The position numbers and the translations under genes were made by a program. DNA of 64,000 bases, taken from NCBI GenBank assembly GCA_040901795.1, contig JBBDYH010000107.1, positions 35,937 through 99,936 of the forward strand. Direction: 5' to 3'. Source of the stretch: JBBDYH01 sp040901795 (GTDB lineage: Bacteria > Planctomycetota > Planctomycetia > Pirellulales > JALHPA01). Shown here one piece after another: positions 9,501 to 18,100 of this stretch (position 1 is its first letter; each line of letters starts with the position of its first letter). The notes beneath the pieces were generated by a model, which saw only the letters and a list, made by a program, of their open reading frames with translations, was not told the DNA's origin and did not search any database.

Positions 9501-9723
9501 GGCCCTGCTCGTCGAAGTCCGCGACAATCGGACGATCGACCAGCGGCGGCCCGGCGACTTGCTCGATGATGAATCCGCGCGGCAACGTGAAATTGTGTCC
9601 GTTCAACCGCGCGGTATAAGTCCAGGAAACCGGCTGGGCGGCGCCACGCAATGAACTGGCGAAACCGCTTGCGGCGATAACAAACGCTGCGACACAAATC
9701 AACCGAGAAAGTTTGACAATCAT
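6592..9723 (-). CDS. PVC-type heme-binding CxxCH protein with beta-propeller and HEAT repeats
   Basis: About 1043 residues from ATG at 9723, immediately before a signal peptide (MIVKLSRLICVAAFVIAASG). The first ~400 residues form a propeller resembling glucose/sorbosone dehydrogenases (PPLVDRPIVADFDEQGRLYV, EDTDGDGRFDKSTVF). Residues ~430-880 are HEAT-like repeats (QRRAIETLADLGDKAV). The C-terminus is a single cytochrome c domain with CFACH at about 920, followed by GGRTGPDLTAIGK. This architecture is a hallmark of Planctomycetes and Verrucomicrobia, where such proteins are thought to be periplasmic oxidoreductases of sugars or other alcohols. The substrate is unknown. Confidence 0.92.
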   Translation of the reverse strand: MIVKLSRLICVAAFVIAASGFASSLRGAAQPVSWTYTARLNGHNFTLPRGFIIEQVAGPPLVDRPIVADFDEQGRLYVADSSGSNEKVEVQLAKKPHRIVRLEDTDGDGRFDKSTVFADQMMFPEGTMWYRGSLYVAAPPSIWKLTDTDDDGVADERVEWFAGKTLTGCANDLHGPYLGRDGWIYWAKGAFAKQTYERPGRAPLVTRASHIFRARPDGTGIEPVMTGGMDNPVDVVFTPKGERIFSCTFFQHPGGGQRDGLIHAIYGGVYGKDHDVIHEHVWTSPDLLPVLSQLGPAAPCGLALYESKSFGEDYQHNVFTALFNLRKITRHVLLPDGATYRTRDEDFLVSDNLDFHPTDVFEDADGSLLVIDTGGWYKLCCPTSQLDKPDVLGAIYRIRRDGAAKVADPRGQTLNWSELPPGSLVELLGDARPAVQRRAIETLADLGDKAVSALDHELSQSASTVARRNAVWAAVRIDTGERIVRKALADSDPTVRQTAAHAVAVRRDRAAREPLIRMLQEPLPHSRRVAAEALGRIGDPTAIPALLTCLAEAADRALEHSLTYALIEIGAEQPLVAALASDNVRVRRAALVALDQMKSPRLPAAAVLSELESEAEPLRLTAWWIAGRHPEWGDQLAGLLRIKLLDEADSEKREAFVRHAAELAKSATVQRMLSDLVANPGTPDAAVQAALAAMSQARLKDLPDTWVDALVARTRQRGSSLDETLACIRRLKIPAAKATALIAELVAVANDESLARKFRVLALAAAPAKVGKVSTAVFDKVTASLAPEQPTDERLDAAEALARASLDKPQLLHLCRIIEQAGPLEVERLLPVFAKTDDDEVGLSLIAALSGNSARDNLRADMLLPVVQKCGETVRRAAAGLIAEINKDYEQQRAELEQLLARLPTGDVRRGQAIFHNAKTACFACHAIGYVGGRTGPDLTAIGKVRSDRDLLESIIFPSISLVQSYESAVVVTKDGRSHNGLIHGETADEIVLATGPNQELRLARTDIEEQQPSKISIMPAGLDKQLTEQELGDLLAFLKSRR

Positions 9724-9810
9724 TGTTCGAAGAGCTTGAACCACGGATAACACTATTAGCATTGATATTTATACCGCGTCCCGATCCGTGGCGTCAGTGT
9801 TATCCGTGGT

Positions 9811-11697
9811 TTAGTTTTCCGGGGCTTCAGCCTCGTCCATCTTCTCTGCAAATTCACGCTCGCGGACGACAAGCACTCGATTGACCGGAACATCGGTTAA
9901 CGTCGTCGTCCGGCCGGACGACCATCGGACCCGTACCCATCTGACATGTGTTGACTTCCCAACCCCGAAGGTTGCCGGCAGCTCACACTGTGAAAGATAA
10001 CTCCGAGTTGGGCTCACTACGCGCCGCTGAACGACGAGGCGGTCATGGTAGATCTCGATGAGTGCGCCAATCGCGTCGCGATTCGGCGGACGGCCCACCA
10101 ACTTCACACGCAGCCAGTTATTGCCAAGCTCTTGATCATTGCGTAACAGCCGAGGCGCGCTGCCCGACGCCGTCAACAGCACATCCAGATCGCCATCGCC
10201 GTCGATGTCGGAGTAAGCAGCGCCGCGTCCGACTAGCGGCCGCACAAAGTCCGCGCCGCACTCGTCCTGCGAGAGCGGTAAAAACTCTGTCGCCTGCAGC
10301 CCGCAGTTCCAGAAGAGCTGCGGGGCTTGCTCGTAGCGCTGGGTCTCTTGCACTTTTTGGATATCTTCTTCCAGGTGGCCGTTGGCTTGCAAGTAATCCA
10401 GCCGACCATCGAGATCGGCGTCGAAGAAAAACACACCGAACGTGAGTTGCAAGCGGGTGGCGGGACCGAGGCCGTTGGTGACCGCGTCGTCACGAAACTT
10501 GAGCCGGTCGCCGCGGCTGACGTACAGGGCGCTCATCTCGTTGGCAAAGTTGCCGATGGCAATGCCCACGTCGCCATCGTTGCGGAAATGGGCAATGTCG
10601 ATCCCCATCGCACCGCGCGCCAGGCCGTTGGTGTCATACGCCACGCCGGCGAGCTGAGCGATCTCGCGGAAGGTTCCATTCCGCTGATTGTGAAACAGGA
10701 AGTTCTGCACGGTATCATTGGCCACCAGGATGTCCAGCCAGCCGTCGTGGTCAAAGTCGGCGAAGGCAACACCGAGCGCTTTGGCAACGGGAACGCCCGT
10801 ATCAGAATTGGTGACCTGAATCCCGGCCTGGCGCGACACGTCGCGGAACTTGCCGTCGCCGTGGTTGCGGTAGAGATAGGGGAACGTTCCGCCGAACTGT
10901 TGCGGCCGGCCGTAGGCTCGCCCGCCGCCGATAAGCTGAAAATTCTGCGAGAGATCGTCCTTTTTCGACCAGTCGACGTAGTTGCACACAAAGAGGTCGA
11001 GGTCGCCGTCGTTGTCGTAATCGAACCAGCCGCAGCTCGTGCTCCAGGCGTCGTCGTCCCCGGCCACGCCGGCTGTACTGGTTACGTCTTCGAACGACGT
11101 TCCGTCTCGGTTGCGAAACAATCGATTTGGCCCCAGCGTGCTGATGAAGAGATCGACAAAGCCGTCGCCGTCGTAGTCGCCCGTCGCCACACCCATGCCG
11201 TAGACCGACACCTCGAGCCCGACCGCGGCCGTGACGTTCTGAAAGCGTCCCGTGCCGTCGTTGCGATAGAGGGCCAGCGTCGCAGGCGACGCGGTTGCCC
11301 GTGAATCCCACGGCCAGCGCTGGGAGTTGACCAGTAACACATCCTGGTCGCCGTCGTTGTCGTAATCGAGAAATGCACAGCCGCCCCCCATCGTCTCGGG
11401 CAGCAGCTTGTCGCCATTGGCTCCGTTTTCGTGGACGAAATCGATGCCAGCCGCCCGAGTGATGTCGGTGAACCGAATCTGGGGTGGTTTAACGGCGGGA
11501 AGCTCGCGCTTCGTTGGCAAGGTTAAAGTCCGATTTATCGTAGGAGTCAACGGCGCGTTGCCATACAACCACCAGACCACCACGGCGGCAGTCAGCGCGA
11601 TGACCACCAGGCCCAGGGCCGACCAGCGAAACGCCGCGCCGATTAAGGCGTCGTCGCGCTCGTCTGGCTCAGAGGCATTGATACTTGGTTTCTTCAT
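9811..11697 (-). CDS. CRTAC1-type FG-GAP/UnbV protein, membrane-anchored
   Basis: A 628-residue protein with one N-terminal membrane helix (LGLVVIALTAAVVVWWLYG, about 30-48). It then carries repeated calcium-loop FG-GAP/VCBS motifs such as FLDYDNDGDQDVLLVN, TGDYDGDGFVDLFIS, FDYDNDGDLDLFVCN and FADFDHDGWLDILVAN, which should form a beta-propeller. The ASPIC/UnbV domain lies at the end (NNWLRVKLVGRPPNRDAIGA). Its ATG overlaps the stop of the pentaheme cytochrome gene (11694-11697), which points to translational coupling and a shared job. Such proteins are exported, and their ligand is unknown. Confidence 0.9.
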   Translation of the reverse strand: MKKPSINASEPDERDDALIGAAFRWSALGLVVIALTAAVVVWWLYGNAPLTPTINRTLTLPTKRELPAVKPPQIRFTDITRAAGIDFVHENGANGDKLLPETMGGGCAFLDYDNDGDQDVLLVNSQRWPWDSRATASPATLALYRNDGTGRFQNVTAAVGLEVSVYGMGVATGDYDGDGFVDLFISTLGPNRLFRNRDGTSFEDVTSTAGVAGDDDAWSTSCGWFDYDNDGDLDLFVCNYVDWSKKDDLSQNFQLIGGGRAYGRPQQFGGTFPYLYRNHGDGKFRDVSRQAGIQVTNSDTGVPVAKALGVAFADFDHDGWLDILVANDTVQNFLFHNQRNGTFREIAQLAGVAYDTNGLARGAMGIDIAHFRNDGDVGIAIGNFANEMSALYVSRGDRLKFRDDAVTNGLGPATRLQLTFGVFFFDADLDGRLDYLQANGHLEEDIQKVQETQRYEQAPQLFWNCGLQATEFLPLSQDECGADFVRPLVGRGAAYSDIDGDGDLDVLLTASGSAPRLLRNDQELGNNWLRVKLVGRPPNRDAIGALIEIYHDRLVVQRRVVSPTRSYLSQCELPATFGVGKSTHVRWVRVRWSSGRTTTLTDVPVNRVLVVREREFAEKMDEAEAPEN

Positions 11698-14558
11698 TTC
11701 CGTTCCGGTAATTGCGGCGTTCCCGGTCGCTGTAAGGGATAGATCACGACCGCTTCCGCGGCATGGTTGGCGGCCGGGTACTTTTCGCGCGCCAGGCGCA
11801 CGGCGCGGTCCGCCGCGTTGTCGTCGGGTTTATAGCGGGCATGCAATCGCTGATGCTCCGCCGCCTTGGTTTCCTCATCCAATTCGGCATAGAGCAGTTG
11901 CAAGTTGTAATGCGCCGTTACGTTTTCGGAATCGACTTCCAGCGTCCTTTGATACTCGCGCACCGCCGCGTGCAGCAGTCGCTCGCGCTCGGCGCGGTCG
12001 CCCGGGCCGTGCGCCTGGCTGGCGCGATCAAATAACGTCAACCCGAGCAGATTGCGTACCTCGTAATCCAGGCTAAAGTCAAACCCGCGCCGCTGCATTT
12101 CCGGGGTTTGGTCCTCCAGCACTTTGCGGAAGTCGTGCTCCGCGCCTTCCAACCGGCCGAGCTGCCGGTTGATCTGCCCGCTCATCCAGGCCATGGTCCA
12201 CGGCGGAGGCGCCGGGTCGTTGTACTCCGCCGCACGGCGAATCGCCGCGGCCGCTTCATCGATGCGCCCCTCCTGGAAGTAAACGCGCGCCAGGTTCAGT
12301 GGTCCATCGTAGCGTTCAAGTTTTTCCACCTCAGTGAACGCCTCGGCCGCCTGCCGCAGTTCCGCCTTGCCTTTGAGCAACAGGCCGATGCCGTAGTCGT
12401 TCCAACGCTGCCACTCCGGAATGTCGCGCGGAGAGTCGGCTGACTGTTCGATTGCTCCTTCGACGGGGAATGTCATGCGATCCACGGCCAACGTCGTTAT
12501 TGGCAATTCATTGACATAGGGCGTCCCTGGCACAACGCCTCGCGCCGGCTCGCCGCCGACTTTACCTTGCTCGGCAACAAAACGCATGTACTCGGTGTCG
12601 AACTTGCGATATTGCAGCTTCACTTCAACCGTGACGGGCGAGCGGATGTCGGCAGACAACTGCAATCCATAATGCACCGTCCAGCCAGCCCCGGGCGGAA
12701 TTTGGTTGTTGTACAGCGGCACAAAAATATCCTGCGGGTTGCGGCGGTTGATGCGGTTGCCTTCGCGATCGAGCATGAAGACGTTCACAAAATGCGCCCA
12801 GCGGTCAACCTCATTGCCGTTTGCCGTGTCGAGGCCGCCGCTGCGGCCGATGACGCGACCCCCGCTGGTCACCGTGACATCGAGCCAGAGTTCGTTGGAG
12901 TCGACGGTTCCTTGCGTAAGCGGATGGCCGAGCTTGAGCGTGCGAATCACGGTCTCTAACAAGTACTCTCCGCCGGGTTTCAACTGCGGCACATGGGGCC
13001 GCAGCGGCGCGACAAGCGGCGCGTCGATGGTCGCTCCTTCGCGCACTCCAAAGAGATCAACGCGGACGATGTCCTTCACGAATTCCTGGTGCGCGGCGAT
13101 GACGTCGGGTTTATCGCGCAGCCAGGCGATCGCCGTATTGGCCCCGGGAAAGAGGTGGTTGTGAATCGTCAGTTTGCCGGACTGGTCGAAGAACTTCGCG
13201 CCAAAATCGCCGGACTCGGCAAGCGGCATGTGGCATTCGGCGCAGTTGTGCTTCGCTTGCTCAGGGTAGTAAAAACTACGCGCCCCATGGCCTGAGACGC
13301 CGCTCAGCAAGTACGTGTCATAGTGGTTCTGCCCGCGGAGGAACTCTTTGTAATGGTTCAGCTCGCGCGGTAGATGCACCTTGTGGCAGGTCGAACAGAA
13401 TTCCGCGGTCTTGTGAAAGGGCTTGAGAAACGTCTGCTTGTGCATCGCTGGCTTGGCTTTGACCAACTGGTTGTTGATCCACTGGAGCCACTCGTTGTCG
13501 CTGGTCGCAAATGGGTAGTGCTGTGGTTCCTCGATGGTAAAGTCAGCGTTGCCCCGCGTGCTGTTGACGTGCGTGATCGCATGGCAGACGGTGCAGGTAA
13601 TGCCCGCGTGCGCGGTAGGATGGTGCAGCAGATCGTAATTCTGATCGTCGAACGCGCCGCTGAAAAACGGCACGGGATCATGGCAGCCGGCGCACCAGCG
13701 CGACGCCTTCACACTGCCGTCGCGCTTGAGCGATACGTCGCGCGTCTCGCGGACGCTGGCCAGATACGCCGGGTTGTTGAACGAGCTGAAGCGGTGCACG
13801 CTATCAGACCAGGCGGCGTGGGCATCGGCATGGCAGCGCTGGCAGTAGTCGTTCATCATCATCGTGTCGGCGGGAATGTACTTGCCGGTCGTTGTACGGG
13901 CCAGCGAAGGCATAAAGTATTGCTCGCCTTCCTTCGGGCCCACCGCGAACCAGTCGCGTGGGTCCTGCGCGTGCATCGCCGCCATGATCACCACGCCCGC
14001 CCCCACGACTCCCGCGTATCCCAAGCCGAGCCGCCATTTGATCGGCGGGCCGGCAAGGCGATGGAGCCAATACATCCAAATGGCCAAGATCGGCGTAATC
14101 ACATGCGCCCAATAAGTGACGTCTGTCGCGGCTGGAGAGCTCGCGGCTGCGCCACTCAGACGTAGCGCGAGCAGGATTCCGCCCGACAGTAAAACCGCGA
14201 TCGAGGTAGCAAACAGGCCGTAACCGGCGCGAACCGCACGTCGGTTTTTGCGATGGCGTGTATTGACCAGATGCAGCACCGCGAAAACCAAGAACGGCGC
14301 GACGAACACCAGGCCGAGCACCAGGTGCGCAAGGAACATCCACTGGTAGAACCAGTCCTCGTACGACTGACCGCTGGACCAACTCAGCGCGGTAATGGCC
14401 GCCAGGTAGATCGAGTTGGCGCCCAGCACCGCTACCATCGCCAGGATGACGTACAGCAGCTTTCTCAGCCGCGGGCCGACGGCCGGTACGTAAGCTTTGC
14501 GCACGCGCGGCGCATCGTGCGCGGCTTCCGGAACAGCGGAAGACGGTGGAACGGACAT
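11694..14558 (-). CDS. Pentaheme cytochrome c with membrane helices and C-terminal TPRs
   Basis: About 954 residues from ATG at 14558 (MSVPPSSAVPEAAHD). There are four or more hydrophobic helices in the first 190 residues (LLYVILAMVAVLGANSIYLA, LVLGLVFVAPFLVFAVLHLV, and others). A multiheme part follows with CxxCH at about 238, 287, 321, 388 and 437 (CQRCH, CAGCH, CTVCH, CSTCH, CAECH). After a beta-rich stretch come TPR units from about 700 onward. The layout suggests a membrane-attached electron carrier that also docks protein partners. It is coupled to the CRTAC1 gene downstream by a 4-base overlap. Function beyond electron transfer is not known. Confidence 0.85.
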   Translation of the reverse strand: MSVPPSSAVPEAAHDAPRVRKAYVPAVGPRLRKLLYVILAMVAVLGANSIYLAAITALSWSSGQSYEDWFYQWMFLAHLVLGLVFVAPFLVFAVLHLVNTRHRKNRRAVRAGYGLFATSIAVLLSGGILLALRLSGAAASSPAATDVTYWAHVITPILAIWMYWLHRLAGPPIKWRLGLGYAGVVGAGVVIMAAMHAQDPRDWFAVGPKEGEQYFMPSLARTTTGKYIPADTMMMNDYCQRCHADAHAAWSDSVHRFSSFNNPAYLASVRETRDVSLKRDGSVKASRWCAGCHDPVPFFSGAFDDQNYDLLHHPTAHAGITCTVCHAITHVNSTRGNADFTIEEPQHYPFATSDNEWLQWINNQLVKAKPAMHKQTFLKPFHKTAEFCSTCHKVHLPRELNHYKEFLRGQNHYDTYLLSGVSGHGARSFYYPEQAKHNCAECHMPLAESGDFGAKFFDQSGKLTIHNHLFPGANTAIAWLRDKPDVIAAHQEFVKDIVRVDLFGVREGATIDAPLVAPLRPHVPQLKPGGEYLLETVIRTLKLGHPLTQGTVDSNELWLDVTVTSGGRVIGRSGGLDTANGNEVDRWAHFVNVFMLDREGNRINRRNPQDIFVPLYNNQIPPGAGWTVHYGLQLSADIRSPVTVEVKLQYRKFDTEYMRFVAEQGKVGGEPARGVVPGTPYVNELPITTLAVDRMTFPVEGAIEQSADSPRDIPEWQRWNDYGIGLLLKGKAELRQAAEAFTEVEKLERYDGPLNLARVYFQEGRIDEAAAAIRRAAEYNDPAPPPWTMAWMSGQINRQLGRLEGAEHDFRKVLEDQTPEMQRRGFDFSLDYEVRNLLGLTLFDRASQAHGPGDRAERERLLHAAVREYQRTLEVDSENVTAHYNLQLLYAELDEETKAAEHQRLHARYKPDDNAADRAVRLAREKYPAANHAAEAVVIYPLQRPGTPQLPERK

Positions 14559-14610
14559 GGTATGAGGTCCCGAAAACGCCCTGGAGCGATGAAAACGCGC
14601 ACGATGTAGC

Positions 14611-14655
14611 AAGGCACACCCCGTGTGCCGTCTCCGCACAGCGAGTGTGCGGTCT
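14611..14655. repeat. Double palindrome GGCACACC..GTGTGCC / CCGCACAG..TGTGCGG
   Basis: Two short inverted repeats in tandem upstream of the pentaheme cytochrome gene: GGCACACCCCGTGTGCC and then CCGCACAGCGAGTGTGCGG. They resemble the other small GC-rich palindromes of this window in size and placement. No other copy was noticed here. Confidence 0.5.
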
Positions 14656-15064
14656 ACAATGCGCGTGGAGGATGCTCCAGAGGGGAGCTCTCCAAAACCG
14701 GTGGCCGAATGTCATTGGCCGGCGCGCCGAACCGCGCTTCATGCCGAATGCTGGGAAGAAGTGTTCTTAGGCAGATCAAACGATCTTGGTCGTTCGACGG
14801 AACGGTCGAAGGCGGAGTGTCGATGGGCGCCAGCGGTGACTCGCCGCAGTAAGCTCCGCGGCATGGGGCAGGAGCTTCAACAGGCTGTTGGTGTTGAAAT
14901 TGCGTCGATGGGGGCGCCCCCGCGTCGCGATCGTCTGCGGAATCGCCATGGCTTGCCAACCAATCGCCGCAACTGGCTTGAACGGTCGCGGACGTTCCAA
15001 ACAATAACGCGACGAAAATAATTGCGCCGGCGGCGATGGACCGATTTTGCAAGCGAATAGCCAT
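14654..15064 (-). CDS. Small secreted protein, uncharacterised
   Basis: A 136-residue protein with a clear signal peptide (IAAGAIIFVALLFGTSATVQ, then ASC). The rest is low in secondary structure and rich in Pro, Ala and Ser. It has a CRGAYCGESPLAPIDTPPST motif near residue 68, a Cys-x-Gly-x-x-Cys type pattern followed by a Pro-rich linker. I have a general impression that similar short secreted proteins occur in planctomycetes, but I cannot name a family. It lies upstream of the pentaheme cytochrome on the same strand. The C-terminal third reads into repeat-rich DNA, so its true end may have drifted. Confidence 0.55.
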   Translation of the reverse strand: MAIRLQNRSIAAGAIIFVALLFGTSATVQASCGDWLASHGDSADDRDAGAPPSTQFQHQQPVEAPAPCRGAYCGESPLAPIDTPPSTVPSNDQDRLICLRTLLPSIRHEARFGAPANDIRPPVLESSPLEHPPRAL

Positions 15065-15184
15065 GCGATGATAAGACGCCCCGACCTACAGTGAGAGTCG
15101 CTAATCTAGATTAGCGCAAGCGATTAGCAATTGTCAAACAGTTTTCTGAGTGGTTTCATCGCCGTGCGAAGTTCGGCACGACGT

Positions 15185-18100
15185 TTACGGACGCTTCACC
15201 GGATGACGTACGGCTCGCCAAAACTGGTCCGATTGCGTGCGCGTCTGGTAGTCGCGCAAGTACCGCCGATATTCCGTGGTATCCGGCGGCGGATCGTCGG
15301 CAGAGGGGGGATAGTTGCGCATGGCGCGGAAGGGGAGTGGCTCGACAGTTTCGCCCAGCACGGTACACAGGTTGGCGTCCTTGTCCCAACCCACGCTATA
15401 AAGCAAAAAATCGCGCTTCCAGCCGGGGGGCGGACCGGCGGCTGGAACATCGAATCGCAGCGTCGCCTCGTCCCCCGCGCCTAGGACAACGAGCCGGTCG
15501 TCACGCTGGCGAAGTAGTTCCACGACGTCGCCCAACCGCGTGAAGCGGCCTTGCATCGGTGGCCATTTGGGCGCGGTCGTCAACTCGTTGTAGAGAAATC
15601 GCTCAGGACCGTGCCCGGCCTGGTGAACAATTCGCGAAAAGCCGCGGAAGTGCACGTCGGCGCCGCGCAACAAGAGCTCCGTGTGCCTGAGCTCGACTGG
15701 CGGTTCGTCGACGGTGAAGAGAATCTGATCCCAGTAAAGCTCCACGTTGGTGGCGATCCGCAATCGATAGTCCCCCTTGGTCAACAAACCAGACAGATCG
15801 ACGGCGATCGTCTTCGTCTTGCCGCCGGGGAAGCCCATGAAGGGGAGCGCCTCGCGCCAGCCGCCTTTGCCGTCGGGAACCAGCAACACCGGCGGCTTCG
15901 GCTGAGCCAAATCCGGGTTCTGCGAGATCGCCACGTTCAGCGACGTCCCGCTGGGATAGATCCAGCCGGTGAGGAAAAGCGTGACCCGCCGCGAATGGGA
16001 CGGAGCAGCCGCTTCGCTGTGTAGGGAACGGCCTCTGTGCCGTTCCGTTGGGCGAGTTGGAGTGGCCATGCCGGTTGGCGCTTCCGGAACGCCACGGAGG
16101 GCGTTCCCTACAGAATCCAAATCTCCGAGGTCGAGCTCGACGAAATGCTCTTCGACCAATCCTTGCCGCAGCTTGTTGTCGAACGGTTTCGCGTAGACGC
16201 CGTCTTCTTCGGCCAGCTCGCTCGAAAGGTCGCGGCCACGATGGTTTCGCGCGGCCACTGGTCGGCGCTTGTCGCTGGCGGTGTGAATTTTGAATTGGGC
16301 AATTTCGGGCGGTCCAACTTTTTCGTTCGAGTAGATGTCGACTCCCTCCGGATGATCGACGGCGATCAGTTTGACCTGATCAAAATACGCCGCCTCCCAA
16401 AGCTCTTCGGTGAGCTGCAGGACGTACTCGCCGTCCTTTGCCACAAGCTTGTCGCCGGGGATTCTGAGGTATTCCCATTCGCGCCACGGAAGCAGCACAC
16501 CGTCGGCAGCTTGCAATCCCAGAGGTGATGCCCACAACAGATCTGTGACAAACTCAAATCTGGTTCCGTTCCAGGTGTAAAGATATGGACACGACCCGGT
16601 GAGCAGTTGCAGTTCGCAGACGGTTTGCTGCGCGGGCGGCTGCAGGATGTTCTGCGGCACGCCGTTGAGCCACACGATGCGGACCACGTCGGCCGCCGCT
16701 CGGCCGAGTCCAAAGTGCGTGGTTTGCCCACGCACGACCGCAGGTTGATAGCGCATCCCGGCCTTCAGCTCCAGCAGACTACCGACGCCATGAGCATTGA
16801 CGCGACCGCTGGCTGACGTCTCGCTCCCCTTGATCTGACGGGCTACGAGCGCCACGTCGAGCCAGTCATTCTGATTGCCTCCTTCGTTGACGAAGATGAT
16901 TACGCCCTCGTTGCTCGCCACAACCAGATCAAGGTCGCCATCGCCGTCTAAGTCGCCGCTGCGGCAGTCGCGGATGTTTCGCACGGCCGGGATCAAATCG
17001 ACCGGCTGATATCGCCCGTCGGATAATCCACGATACATCGCGATCCCTGTGTCATCCCAGGCGAGCAGGTCCAGCACGCCGTCGTTGTCGTAATCGAACG
17101 AGCGCACCTGTTGAGCCGGACGCTCGGAGACCTTACGCGTGTCGAGCGGCCGCACGATAGGTGGCTGAGGAGTGGCCGTGCGCACAAGCTGCAACCCATC
17201 GGCGACGGCCGCCAAGAGGTCCCACGAGCCATTCGCGTCGGCATCGAGCGGCTCGATCGCGCGCGCGGCCCCAAGTGTGCCAAAGTCACCCTCGAAGGCA
17301 TGCCAGCGCATTTGCCCATGACGCAGGTTTTCCAGCCATCCGGCCTGCTGGCCACTCACCATCACATCGATATCAACGTCGCGGTCCCAATCCAGCGCGA
17401 CCACGGCGGATATTTGCACAACGGCGGGCGGCAGCGAAGAACGCGACGAAATGTTCTCGAACGTAGCGTTGCCGCGATTGGACCATATTCGGAGGCCGCT
17501 TTCCGTTGCGATCACCAGATCGAGATCGCCATCGGCGTCGAGATCGGCCGCAGTCCCAGCGGTTACGCCAGTTTGGTTCTCGATTGGCTGTTCGATTCGC
17601 TCCAAAGACCGCACGCCGGTAGCGGCCGAGTAGCGATTTCGGAGCACCACGAGACCCTGCGGTCCAAATGCGACAATATCGACATCGGCCGAGGGACATG
17701 CCGCCGCGCTATCGGACCGTGTACCTTGAACCTTGGACGTATCTACCGGCATTTCCTCGAAATCGAGATCCAAGTCCGCGACGACCAACCCCGTCATTCC
17801 AATTGCGTTCGGTAAGGTGATGAGGAGCCGCCAGGATTCTGCGGCTGTCGTGCGCGTCAAGACATGTATGCCGGCTGCGTCCAGCCCCACGAGGTCCAAA
17901 CGCCCGTCCAAATCGAAATCGGCTAACTCGATCGCCTGAGCATTGGCCAACGTGCTTTGCAGTTTTTCGTCAAGCTGCCAGACCGGAATCGCCTCGAACG
18001 AAACCTGAATCGCCGGTACCGGATCCGCTTCCAGCAGGCCGTACTCTTCATAGAATTCTGGCCGAAAGCGAACGGCTATAAACTCCAGCACATGCCTCCG

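Noticed and set aside
8488..9654. Open frame of 388 codons on the + strand
   Set aside because: Antisense to the PVC-type cytochrome gene; composition is that of a shadow frame.
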